Source: Halisarca cf. caerulea (lineage: Eukaryota; Porifera; Demospongiae; Chondrillida; Halisarcidae). Taken from it: a stretch of 64,000 bases of DNA. The notes under the pieces were generated by a model. The model did not search any database and was not told where the DNA came from. It was given only the letters and a program-made list of their open reading frames with translations. The stretch lies in NCBI GenBank assembly GCA_963170055.1, contig CAUJGJ010000015.1, positions 124,001-188,000 of the forward strand, in the 5' to 3' direction. A program made the position numbers and the translations under genes. Shown piece after piece: positions 47,901 to 62,000 of the stretch (position 1 is its first letter; every line of letters starts with the position of its first letter).

Positions 47901-50900
47901 TCTACTGGGAATGTGCGTGGTGCTAGTGTCAAATATTGGTATTAGCACCAGCATATCCAACACTTCAATAATGCGCCCACAGTAGTTAAGAAACTTCATG
48001 TGTTTCCACTGGGAATGTGCGTGGTGCTAGTTCCAAATATTGGTATTAGCACCAGCATATCCAACACTACACAAATACGCCCACAGCACTACAGAAAGGT
48101 CATGTGTGTCCACTGGGAATGTGCGTGGTGTTAGTGCCAAATATTGGTATTAGCACCAGCATATCCAACATTACACAAATACGCCCACAGAAGTTAAGAA
48201 ACTTCATGTGTGTCCACTGGGAATGTGCGTGGTGCTAGTGCCAAATATTAGTATTAGCACCAGCATATCCAAAACTACACAAATACGCCCACAGCACTTC
48301 AGAAACTTCATGTGTGTCTACTGGGAATGTGCGTGGTGCTAGTGCCAAATATCGGTATTAGCACCAGCATATCCAACACTACACAAATACGCCCACAGCA
48401 CTTCAGAAACTTTATGTGTGTCCACTGGGAATGTGCGTGGTGCTAGTGCCAAATATTGGTATTAGCACCAGCATATCCAACATTACACAAATACGCCCAC
48501 AGTAGTTAAGAAACTTCATGTGTGTCTACTGGGAATGTGCGTGGTGCTAGTGTCAAATATTGTTATTAGCACCAGCATATCCAACACTTCAATAATACGC
48601 CCACAGTAGTTAAGAAACTTCATGTGTTTCCACTGGGAATGTGCGTGGTGCTAGTGCCAAATATTGGTATTAGCACCAGCATATCCAACACTACACAAAT
48701 ACGCCCACAGCACTACAGAAAGGTCATGTGTGTCCACTGGGAATGTGCGTGGTGTTAGTGCCAAATATTGGTATTAGCACCAGCATATCCAACATTACAC
48801 AAATACGCCCACAGAAGTTAAGAAACTTCATGTGTGTCCACTGGGAATGTGCGTGGTGCTAGTGCCAAATATTAGTATTAGCACCAGCATATCCAAAACT
48901 ACACAAATACGCCCACAGCACTTCAGAAACTTCATGTGTGTCCACTGGGAATGTGCGTGGTGCTAGTGCCAAATATCGGTATTAGCACCAGCATATCCAA
49001 CACTACACAAATACGCCCACAGCACTTCAGAAACTTTATGTGTGTCCACTGGGAATGTGCGTGGTGCTAGTGCCAAATATTGGTATTAGCACCAGCATAT
49101 CCAACATTACACAAATACGCCCACAGTAGTTAAGAAACTTCATGTGTGTCTACTGGGAATGTGCGTGGTGCTAGTGTCAAATATTGTTATTAGCACCAGC
49201 ATATCCAACACTTCAATAATACGCCCACAGTAGTTAAGAAACTTCATGTGTTTCCACTGGGAATGTGCGTGGTGCTAGTGCCAAATATTGGTATTAGCAC
49301 CAGCATATCCAACACTACACAAATACGCCCACAGCACTACAGAAAGGTCATGTGTGTCCACTGGGAATGTGCGTGGTGTTAGTGCCAAATATTGGTATTA
49401 GCACCAGCATATCCAACATTACACAAATACGCCCACAGAAGTTAAGAAACTTCATGTGTGTCCACTGGGAATGTGCGTGGTGCTAGTGCCAAATATTGGT
49501 ATTAGCACCAGCATATCCAACACTACACAAATACGCCCACAGCACTTCAGAAACTTCATGTGTGTCCACTGGGAATGTGCGTGGTGCTAGTGCCAAATAT
49601 TGGTATTAGCACCAGCATATCCAACACTACACAAGTACACCCACAGCACTTCAGAAACTTCATGTGTGTCCACTGGGAATGTGCGTGATGCTAGTGCCAA
49701 ATATTGGTATTAGTACCAGCATATCCAACACTACACTAATACGCCCACAGCACTTCAGAAACTTTATGTGTGTCCACTGGGAATGTGCGTGGTGCTAGTG
49801 CCAAATATTGGTATTAGCACCAGCATATCCAACATTACACAAATACGCCCACAGTAGTTAAGAAACTTCATGTGTGTCTACTGGGAATGTGCGTGGTGCT
49901 AGTGTCAAATATTGTTATTAGCACCAACATATCCAACACTTCAATAATACGCCCACAGTAGTTAAGAAACTTCATGTGTTTCCACTGGGAATGTGCGTGG
50001 TGCTAGTGCCAAATATTGGTATTAGCACCAGCATATCCAACACTACACAAATACGCCCACAGCACTACAGAAAGGTCATGTGTGTCCACTGGGAATGTGC
50101 GTGGTGTTAGTGCCAAATATTGGTATTAGCACCAGCATATCAAACATTACACAAATACGCCCACAGAAGTTAAGAAACTTCATGTGTGTCCACTGGGAAT
50201 GTGCGTGGTGCTAGTGCCAAATATTGGTATTAGCACCAGCATATCCAACACTACACAAATACGCCCACAGCACTTCAGAAACTTCATGTGTGTCCACTGG
50301 GAATGTGCGTGGTGCTAGTGCCAAATATTGGTATTAGCACCAGCATATCCAACACTACACAAATACGCCCACAGCACTTCAGAAACTTCATGTGTGTCCA
50401 CTGGGAATGTGCGTGATGCTAGTGCCAAATATTGGTATTAGCACCAGCATATCCAACACTACACAAATACGCCCACAGCACTTCAGAAAGGTCATGTGTG
50501 TCCACTGGGAATGTGCGTGGTGCTAGTGCCAAATATTGGTATTAGCACCAGCATATCCAACATTACACAAATACGCCCACAGTAGTTAAGAAACTACATG
50601 TGTGTCTACTGGGAATGTGCGTGGTGCTAGTGTCAAATATTGTTATTAGCACCAGCATATCCAACACTTCAATAATACGCCCACAGTAGTTAAGAAACTT
50701 CATGTGTTTCCACTGGGAATGTGCGTGGTGCTAGTGCCAAATATTGGTATTAGCACCAGCATATCCGACACTACACAAATACGCAAACAGCACTTCAGAA
50801 AGGTCATGTGTGTCCACTGGGAATGTGCGTGGTGTTAGTCCAAATATTGGTATTAGCACCAGCATATCCAACATTACACAAATACGCCCACAGAAGTTAA

Positions 50901-52978
50901 GAAACTTCATGTGTGTCCACTGGGAATGTGCGTGGTGCTAGTGCCAAATATTGGTATTAGCACCAGCATATCCAACACTACACAAATACGCCCACAGCAC
51001 TTCAGAAACTTCATGTGTGTCCACTGGGAATGTGCGTGGTGCTAGTGCCAAATATTGGTATTAGCACCAGCATATCCAACACTACACAAATACGCCCAGA
51101 GCACTTCAGAAACTTTATGTGTGTCCACTGGGAATGTGCGTGGTGCTAGTGCCAAATATTGGTATTAGCACCAGCATATCCAACACTACACAAATACGCC
51201 TACAGCACTTCAGAAAGGTCATGTGTGTCCACTGGGAATGTGCGTGGTGCTAGTGCCAAATATTGGTATTAGCACCAGCATATCCAACACTACACAAATA
51301 CGCCCACAGCACTTCAGAAACTTCATGTGTGTCTACTGGGAATGTGCGTGGTGCTAGTGCCAAATATTGGTATTAGCACCAGCATATCCAACACTACACA
51401 AATACGCCCACAGCACTTCAGAAACTTCATGTGTGTCCACTGGGAATGTGCGTGGTGCTAGTGCCAAATATTGGTATTAGCACCAGCATATCCAACACTA
51501 CACAAGTACACCCACAGCACTTCAGAAACTTCATGTGTGTCCACTGGGAATGTGCGTGATGCTAGTGCCAAATATTGGTATTAGTACCAGCATATCCAAC
51601 ACTACACTAATACGCCCACAGCACTTCAGAAACTTTATGTGTGTCCACTGGGAATGTGCGTGGTGCTAGTGCCAAATATTGGTATTAGCACCAGCATATC
51701 CAACATTACACAAATACGCCCACAGTAGTTAAGAAACTTCATGTGTGTCTACTGGGAATGTGCGTGGTGCTAGTGTCAAATATTGTTATTAGCACCAACA
51801 TATCCAACACTTCAATAATACGCCCACAGTAGTTAAGAAACTTCATGTGTTTCCACTGGGAATGTGCGTGGTGCTAGTGCCAAATATTGGTATTAGCACC
51901 AGCATATCCAACACTACACAAATACGCCCACAGCACTACAGAAAGGTCATGTGTGTCCACTGGGAATGTGCGTGGTGTTAGTGCCAAATATTGGTATTAG
52001 CACCAGCATATCAAACATTACACAAATACGCCCACAGAAGTTAAGAAACTTCATGTGTGTCCACTGGGAATGTGCGTGGTGCTAGTGCCAAATATTGGTA
52101 TTAGCACCAGCATATCCAACACTACACAAATACGCCCACAGCACTTCAGAAACTTCATGTGTGTCCACTGGGAATGTGCGTGGTGCTAGTGCCAAATATT
52201 GGTATTAGCACCAGCATATCCAACACTACACAAATACGCCCACAGCACTTCAGAAACTTCATGTGTGTCCACTGGGAATGTGCGTGATGCTAGTGCCAAA
52301 TATTGGTATTAGCACCAGCATATCCAACACTACACAAATACGCCCACAGCACTTCAGAAACTTCATGTGTGTCCACTGGGAATGTGCGTGATGCTAGTGC
52401 CAAATATTGGTATTAGCACCAGCATATCCAACACTACACAAATACGCCCACAGCACTTCAGAAAGGTCATGTGTGTCCACTGGGAATGTGCGTGGTGCTA
52501 GTGCCAAATATTGGTATTAGCACCAGCATATCCAACATTACACAAATACGCCCACAGTAGTTAAGAAACTACATGTGTGTCTACTGGGAATGTGCGTGGT
52601 GCTAGTGTCAAATATTGTTATTAGCACCAGCATATCCAACACTTCAATAATACGCCCACAGTAGTTAAGAAACTTCATGTGTTTCCACTGGGAATGTGCG
52701 TGGTGCTAGTGCCAAATATTGGTATTAGCACCAGCATATCCGACACTACACAAATACGCAAACAGCACTTCAGAAAGGTCATGTGTGTCCACTGGGAATG
52801 TGCGTGGTGTTAGTCCAAATATTGGTATTAGCACCAGCATATCCAACATTACACAAATACGCCCACAGAAGTTAAGAAACTTCATGTGTGTCCACTGGGA
52901 ATGTGCGTGGTGCTAGTGCCAAATATTGGTATTAGCACCAGCATATCCAACACTACACAAATACGCCCACAGCACTTC

Positions 52979-54538
52979 AGAAACTTCATGTGTGTCCACT
53001 GGGAATGTGCGTGGTGCTAGTGCCAAATATTGGTATTAGCACCAGCATATCCAACACTACACAAATACGCCCAGAGCACTTCAGAAACTTTATGTGTGTC
53101 CACTGGGAATGTGCGTGGTGCTAGTGCCAAATATTGGTATTAGCACCAGCATATCCAACACTACACAAATACGCCTACAGCACTTCAGAAAGGTCATGTG
53201 TGTCCACTGGGAATGTGCGTGGTGCTAGTGCCAAATATTGGTATTAGCACCAGCATATCCAACACTACACAAATACGCCCACAGCACTTCAGAAACTTCA
53301 TGTGTGTCTACTGGGAATGTGCGTGGTGCTAGTGCCAAATATTGGTATTAGCACCAGCATATCCAACACTACACAAATACGCCCACAGCACTTCAGAAAC
53401 TTCATGTGTGTCCACTGGGAATGCGCGTGGTGCTAGTGCCAAATATTGGTATTAGCACCAGCATATCCAACACTACACAAATACGCCCACAGCACTTCAG
53501 AAAGGTCATGTGTGTCCACTGGGAATGTGCGTGGTGCTAGTGCCAAATATTGGTATTAGCACCAGCATATCCAACACTACAAAAATACGCCCACAGTAGT
53601 TAATAAACTTCACGTGTGTCCACTGGGAATGTGCGTGGTGTTAGTGCCAAATATTGGTATTAGCACCAGCATATCCAACATTACACAAATACGCCCACAG
53701 AAGTTAAGAAACTTCATGTGTGTCCACTGGGAATGTGCGTGGTGCTAGTGCCAAATATTGGTATTAGCACCAGCATATCCAACACTACACAAATACGCCC
53801 ACAGCACTTCAGAAACTTCATGTGTGTCCACTGGGAATGTGCGTGGTGCTAGTGCCAAATATTGGTATTAGCACCAGCATATCCAACACTACACAAATAC
53901 GCCCACAGCACTTCAGAAACTTTATGTGTGTCCACTGGGAATGTGCGTGGTGCTAGTGCCAAATATTGGTATTAGCACCAGCATATCCAACACTACACAA
54001 ATACGCCCACAGCACTACAGAAAGGTCATGTGTGTCCACTGGGAATGTGCGTGGTGTTAGTGCCAAATATTGGTATTAGCACCAGCATATCCAACATTAC
54101 ACAAATACGCCCACAGAAGTTAAGAAACTTCATGTGTGTCCACTGGGAATGTGCGTGGTGCTAGTGCCAAATATTGGTATTAGCACCAGCATATCCAACA
54201 CTACACAAATACGCCCACAGCACTTCAGAAACTTCATGTGTGTCCACTGGGAATGTGCGTGGTGCTAGTGCCAAATATTGGTATTAGCACCAGCATATCC
54301 AACACTACACAAGTACACCCACAGCACTTCAGAAACTTCATGTGTGTCCACTGGGAATGTGCGTGATGCTAGTGCCAAATATTGGTATTAGTACCAGCAT
54401 ATCCAACACTACACAAATACGCCCACAGCACTTCAGAAACTTTATGTGTGTCCACTGGGAATGTGCGTGGTGCTAGTGCCAAATATTGGTATTAGCACCA
54501 GCATATCCAACATTACACAAATACGCCCACAGTAGTTA
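52979..54538 (-). repeat. Right-arm 15-monomer block, copy 1
   Basis: 1560 bp (15 x 104) matching the next 1560 bp in every line I compared. Markers in order: CCCAGAGCAC (53070), GAATGCGCGTGG (53420), TTAATAAACTTCACG (53600), ACAAGTACACCC (54310). Confidence 0.85.
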
Positions 54539-56098
54539 AGAAACTTCATGTGTGTCCACTGGGAATGTGCGTGGTGCTAGTGCCAAATATTGGTATTAGC
54601 ACCAGCATATCCAACACTACACAAATACGCCCAGAGCACTTCAGAAACTTTATGTGTGTCCACTGGGAATGTGCGTGGTGCTAGTGCCAAATATTGGTAT
54701 TAGCACCAGCATATCCAACACTACACAAATACGCCTACAGCACTTCAGAAAGGTCATGTGTGTCCACTGGGAATGTGCGTGGTGCTAGTGCCAAATATTG
54801 GTATTAGCACCAGCATATCCAACACTACACAAATACGCCCACAGCACTTCAGAAACTTCATGTGTGTCTACTGGGAATGTGCGTGGTGCTAGTGCCAAAT
54901 ATTGGTATTAGCACCAGCATATCCAACACTACACAAATACGCCCACAGCACTTCAGAAACTTCATGTGTGTCCACTGGGAATGCGCGTGGTGCTAGTGCC
55001 AAATATTGGTATTAGCACCAGCATATCCAACACTACACAAATACGCCCACAGCACTTCAGAAAGGTCATGTGTGTCCACTGGGAATGTGCGTGGTGCTAG
55101 TGCCAAATATTGGTATTAGCACCAGCATATCCAACACTACAAAAATACGCCCACAGTAGTTAATAAACTTCACGTGTGTCCACTGGGAATGTGCGTGGTG
55201 TTAGTGCCAAATATTGGTATTAGCACCAGCATATCCAACATTACACAAATACGCCCACAGAAGTTAAGAAACTTCATGTGTGTCCACTGGGAATGTGCGT
55301 GGTGCTAGTGCCAAATATTGGTATTAGCACCAGCATATCCAACACTACACAAATACGCCCACAGCACTTCAGAAACTTCATGTGTGTCCACTGGGAATGT
55401 GCGTGGTGCTAGTGCCAAATATTGGTATTAGCACCAGCATATCCAACACTACACAAATACGCCCACAGCACTTCAGAAACTTTATGTGTGTCCACTGGGA
55501 ATGTGCGTGGTGCTAGTGCCAAATATTGGTATTAGCACCAGCATATCCAACACTACACAAATACGCCCACAGCACTACAGAAAGGTCATGTGTGTCCACT
55601 GGGAATGTGCGTGGTGTTAGTGCCAAATATTGGTATTAGCACCAGCATATCCAACATTACACAAATACGCCCACAGAAGTTAAGAAACTTCATGTGTGTC
55701 CACTGGGAATGTGCGTGGTGCTAGTGCCAAATATTGGTATTAGCACCAGCATATCCAACACTACACAAATACGCCCACAGCACTTCAGAAACTTCATGTG
55801 TGTCCACTGGGAATGTGCGTGGTGCTAGTGCCAAATATTGGTATTAGCACCAGCATATCCAACACTACACAAGTACACCCACAGCACTTCAGAAACTTCA
55901 TGTGTGTCCACTGGGAATGTGCGTGATGCTAGTGCCAAATATTGGTATTAGTACCAGCATATCCAACACTACACAAATACGCCCACAGCACTTCAGAAAC
56001 TTTATGTGTGTCCACTGGGAATGTGCGTGGTGCTAGTGCCAAATATTGGTATTAGCACCAGCATATCCAACATTACACAAATACGCCCACAGTAGTTA
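54539..56098 (-). repeat. Right-arm 15-monomer block, copy 2
   Basis: Same markers at +1560: 54630, 54980, 55160, 55870. Similarity ends at about 56100, where this copy continues with TGTGTCTACTGGG and ATTGTTATTAG variants. Confidence 0.85.
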
Positions 56099-59000
56099 AG
56101 AAACTTCATGTGTGTCTACTGGGAATGTGCGTGGTGCTAGTGTCAAATATTGTTATTAGCACCAACATATCCAACACTTCAATAATACGCCCACAGTAGT
56201 TAAGAAACTTCATGTGTTTCCACTGGGAATGTGCGTGGTGCTAGTGCCAAATATTGGTATTAGCACCAGCATATCCAACACTACACAAATACGCCCACAG
56301 CACTACAGAAAGGTCATGTGTGTCCACTGGGAATGTGCGTGGTGTTAGTGCCAAATATTGGTATTAGCACCAGCATATCAAACATTACACAAATACGCCC
56401 ACAGAAGTTAAGAAACTTCATGTGTGTCCACTGGGAATGTGCGTGGTGCTAGTGCCAAATATTGGTATTAGCACCAGCATATCCAACACTACACAAATAC
56501 GCCCACAGCACTTCAGAAACTTCATGTGTGTCCACTGGGAATGTGCGTGGTGCTAGTGCCAAATATTGGTATTAGCACCAGCATATCCAACACTACACAA
56601 ATACGCCCACAGCACTTCAGAAACTTCATGTGTGTCCACTGGGAATGTGCGTGATGCTAGTGCCAAATATTGGTATTAGCACCAGCATATCCAACACTAC
56701 ACAAATACGCCCACAGCACTTCAGAAAGGTCATGTGTGTCCACTGGGAATGTGCGTGGTGCTAGTGCCAAATATTGGTATTAGCACCAGCATATCCAACA
56801 TTACACAAATACGCCCACAGTAGTTAAGAAACTACATGTGTGTCTACTGGGAATGTGCGTGGTGCTAGTGTCAAATATTGTTATTAGCACCAGCATATCC
56901 AACACTTCAATAATACGCCCACAGTAGTTAAGAAACTTCATGTGTTTCCACTGGGAATGTGCGTGGTGCTAGTGCCAAATATTGGTATTAGCACCAGCAT
57001 ATCCGACACTACACAAATACGCCTACAGCACTTCAGAAAGGTCATGTGTGTCCACTGGGAATGTGCGTGGTGTTAGTCCAAATATTGGTATTAGCACCAG
57101 CATATCCAACATTACACAAATACGCCCACAGAAGTTAAGAAACTTCATGTGTGTCCACTGGGAATGTGCGTGGTGCTAGTGCCAAATATTGGTATTAGCA
57201 CCAGCATATCCAACACTACACAAATACGCCCACAGCACTTCAGAAACTTCATGTGTGTCCACTGGGAATGTGCGTGGTGCTAGTGCCAAATATTGGTATT
57301 AGCACCAGCATATCCAACACTACACAAATACGCCCAGAGCACTTCAGAAACTTTATGTGTGTCCACTGGGAATGTGCGTGGTGCTAGTGCCAAATATTGG
57401 TATTAGCACCAGCATATCCAACACTACACAAATACGCCTACAGCACTTCAGAAAGGTCATGTGTGTCCACTGGGAATGTGCGTGGTGCTAGTGCCAAATA
57501 TTGGTATTAGCACCAGCATATCCAACACTACACAAATACGCCCACAGCACTTCAGAAACTTCATGTGTGTCTACTGGGAATGTGCGTGGTGCTAGTGCCA
57601 AATATTGGTATTAGCACCAGCATATCCAACACTACACAAATACGCCCACAGCACTTCAGAAACTTCATGTGTGTCCACTGGGAATGCGCGTGGTGCTAGT
57701 GCCAAATATTGGTATTAGCACCAGCATATCCAACACTACACAAATACGCCCACAGCACTTCAGAAAGGTCATGTGTGTCCACTGGGAATGTGCGTGGTGC
57801 TAGTGCCAAATATTGGTATTAGCACCAGCATATCCAACACTACAAAAATACGCCCACAGTAGTTAATAAACTTCACGTGTGTCCACTGGGAATGTGCGTG
57901 GTGTTAGTGCCAAATATTGGTATTAGCACCAGCATATCCAACATTACACAAATACGCCCACAGAAGTTAAGAAACTTCATGTGTGTCCACTGGGAATGTG
58001 CGTGGTGCTAGTGCCAAATATTGGTATTAGCACCAGCATATCCAACACTACACAAATACGCCCACAGCACTTCAGAAACTTCATGTGTGTCCACTGGGAA
58101 TGTGCGTGGTGCTAGTGCCAAATATTGGTATTAGCACCAGCATATCCAACACTACACAAATACGCCCACAGCACTTCAGAAACTTTATGTGTGTCCACTG
58201 GGATTGTGCGTGGTGCTAGTGCCAAATATTGGTATTAGCACCAGCATATCCAACACTACACAAATACGCCCACAGCACTTCAGAAAGGTCATGTGTGTCC
58301 ACTGGGAATGTGCGTGGTGTTAGTGCCAAATATTGGTATTAGCACCAGCATATCCAACATTACACAAATACGCCCACAGAAGTTAAGAAACTTCATGTGT
58401 GTCCACTGGGAATGTGCGTGGTGCTAGTGCCAAATATTGGTATTAGCACCAGCATATCCAACACTACACAAATACGCCCACAGCACTTCAGAAACTTCAT
58501 GTGTGTCCACTGGGAATGTGCGTGGTGCTAGTGCCAAATATTGGTATTAGCACCAGCATATCCAACACTACACAAGTACGCCCACAGCACTTCAGAAACT
58601 TCATGTGTGTCCACTGGGAATGTGCGTGATGCTAGTGCCAAATATTGGTATTAGCACCAGCATATCCAACACTACACAAATACGCCCACAGCACTTCAGA
58701 AAGGTCATGTGTGTCCACTGGGAATGTGCGTGGTGCTAGTGCCAAATATTGGTATTAGCACCAGCATATCCAACATTACACAAATACGCCCACAGTAGTT
58801 AAGAAACTACATGTGTGTCTACTGGGAATGTGCGTGGTGCTAGTGTCAAATATTGTTATTAGCACCAGCATATCCAACACTTCAATAATACGCCCACAGT
58901 AGTTAAGAAACTTCATGTGTTTCCACTGGGAATGTGCGTGGTGCTAGTGCCAAATATTGGTATTAGCACCAGCATATCCGACACTACACAAATACGCAAA

Positions 59001-62000
59001 CAGCACTTCAGAAAGGTCATGTGTGTCCACTTGGAATGTGCGTGGTGTTAGTCCAAATATTGGTATTAGCACCAGCATATCCAACATTACACAAATACGC
59101 CCACAGAAGTTAAGAAACTTCATGTGTGTCCACTGGGAATGTGCGTGGTGCTAGTGCCAAATATTGGTATTAGCACCAGCATATCCAACACTACACAAAT
59201 ACGCCCACAGCACTTCAGAAACTTCATGTGTGTCCACTGGGAATGTGCGTGGTGCTAGTGCCAAATATTGGTATTAGCACCAGCATATCCAACACTACAC
59301 AAATACGCCCACAGCACTTCAGAAACTTTATGTGTGTCCACTGGGAATGTGCGTGGTGCTAGTGCCAAATATTGGTATTAGCACCAGCATATCCAACACT
59401 ACACAAATACGCCTACAGCATTTCAGAAAGGTCATGTGTGTCCACTGGGAATGTGCGTGGTGCTAGTGCCAAATATTGGTATTAGCACCAGCATATCCAA
59501 CACTACACAAGTACGCCCACAGCACTTCAGAAACTTCATGTGTTTCTACTGGGAATGTGCGTGGTGCTAGTGCCAAATATTGGTATTAGCACCAGCATAT
59601 CCAACACTACACAAATACGCCCACAGCACTTCAGAAACTTCATGTGTGTCCACTGGGAATGCGCGTGGTTCTAGTGCCAAATATTGGTATTAGCACCAGC
59701 ATATCCAACACTACACAAATACGCCCACAGCACTTCAGAAAGGTCATGTGTGTCCACTGGGAATGTGCGTGGTGCTAGTGCCAAATATTGGTATTAGCAC
59801 CAACATATCCAACACTACAAAAATACGCCCACAGTAGTTAATAAACTTCACGTGTGTCCACTGGGAATGTGCGTGGTGTTAGTGCCAAATATTGGTATTA
59901 GCACCAGCATATCCAACATTACACAAATACGCCCACAGAAGTTAAGAAACTTCATGTGTGTCCACTGGGAATGTGCGTGGTGCTAGTGCCAAATATTGGT
60001 ATTAGCACCAGCATATCCAACACTACACAAATACGCCCACAGCACTTCAGAAACTTCATGTGTGTCCACTGGGAATGTGCGTGGTGCTAGTGCCAAATAT
60101 TGGTATTAGCACCAGCATATCCAACACTACACAAATACGCCCACAGCACTTCAGAAACTTTATGTGTGTCCACTGGGAATGTGCGTGGTGCTAGTGCCAA
60201 ATATTGGTATTAGCACCAGCATATCCAACACTACACAAATACGCCCACAGCACTTCAGAAAGGTCATGTGTGTCCACTGGGAATGTGCGTGGAGCTAGTG
60301 CCAAATATTGTTATTTGCACCAGCATATCCAACACTACACAAATTCGCCCACAGCACTTCAGAAAGGTCATGTGTGTCCACTGGGAATGTGCGTGGAGCT
60401 AGTGCCAAATATTGGTATTAGCACCAGCATATCCAACACTACACAAATACGCCTACAGCACTTCAGAAAGGTCATATGTGTCCACTGGGAATGTGCGTGG
60501 TGCTAGTGCCAAATATTGGTATTAGCACCAGCATATCCAACACTACACAAATACGCCCACAACACTTCAGAAACTTCATGTGTGTCCACTGGGAATGCGC
60601 GTGGTCCTAGTGCCAAATATTGGTATTAGCACCAGCATATCCAACACTACACAAATACGCCCACATTACTTCAGAAAGGTCATGTGTGTCCACTGGGAAT
60701 GTGCGTGGTGCTAGTGCCAAATATTGGTATTAGCACCAGCATATCCAACACTACAAAAATACGCCCACAGTAGTTAATAAACTTCATGTGTGTCCACTGG
60801 GAATGTGCGTGGTGCTAGTGCCAAATATTGGTATTAGCACCAGCATATCCAACACTACACATACGCCCACAGTAGTTAAGAAACTTCATGTGTTTCCACT
60901 GGGAATGTGCTTGGTGCTAGTGCCAAATATTGGTATTAGCACCAGCATATCCAACACTACACAAATACGCCACAGCACTTCAGAAAGGTCATGTGTGTCC
61001 ACTGGGAATGTGCGTGGTGCTAGTGCCAAATATTGGTATTAGCACCAGCATATCCAACACTACACAAGTACGCCCACAGCACTTCAGAAACTTCATGTGT
61101 GTCTACTGGGAATGTGCGTGGTGCTAGTGCCAAATATTGGTATTAGCACCAGCATATCCAACACTACACAAATACGCCCACAGCACTTCAGAAACTTCAT
61201 GTGTGTCCACTGGGAATGCGCGTGGTCCTAGTGCCAAATATTGGTATTAGCACCAGCATATCCAACACTACACAAATACGCCCACAGCACTTCAGAAAGG
61301 TCATGTGTGTCCACTGGGAATGTGCGTGGTGCTAGTGCCAAATATTGGTATTAGCACCAGCATATCCAACACTACAAAAATACGCCCACAGTAGTTAATG
61401 AACTTCATGTGTGTCCACTGGGAATGTGCGTGGTGCTAGTGCCAAATATTGGTATTAGCACCAGCATATCCAACACTACACATACGCCCACAGTAGTTAA
61501 GAAACTTCATGTGTTTCCACTGGGAATGTGCGTGGTGCTAGTGCCAAATATTGGTATTAGCACCAGCATATCCAACACTACACAAATACGCCTACAGCAC
61601 TTCAGAAAGGTCATGTGTTTCCACTGGGAATGTGCTTGGTGCTAGTGCCAAATATTGGTATTAGCACCAGCATATCCAACACTACACAAATACGCCACAG
61701 CACTTCAGAAACTTCATGTGTGTCCACTGGGAATGTGCGTGGTGCTAGTGCCAAATATTGGTATTAGCACCAGCATATCCAACACTACACAAATACGCCC
61801 ACATTACTTCAGAAAGGTCATGTGTGTCCACTGGGAATGTGCGTGGTGCTAGTGCCAAATATTGGTATTAGCACCAGCATATCCAACATTACACAAATAC
61901 GCCCACAGTAGTTAAGAAACTTCATGTGTGTCTACTGGGAATGTGCGTGGTGCTAGTGTCAAATATTGTTATTAGCACCAGCATATCCAACACTTCAATA

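Larger units (their letters stand above)
49551..59500 (-). repeat. Nested 18-19-monomer higher-order organisation, right arm
   Basis: The one-base-deleted monomer recurs at about 50838 and 52812 (1975 bp = 19 x 104 - 1), then at 57075 and 59050 (again 1975 bp), with 4263 bp (41 x 104 - 1) between the pairs. The flanking order of variant monomers is conserved. An extra copy of one monomer around 52270-52380 explains why some markers are 18 and others 19 monomers apart. Confidence 0.8.
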
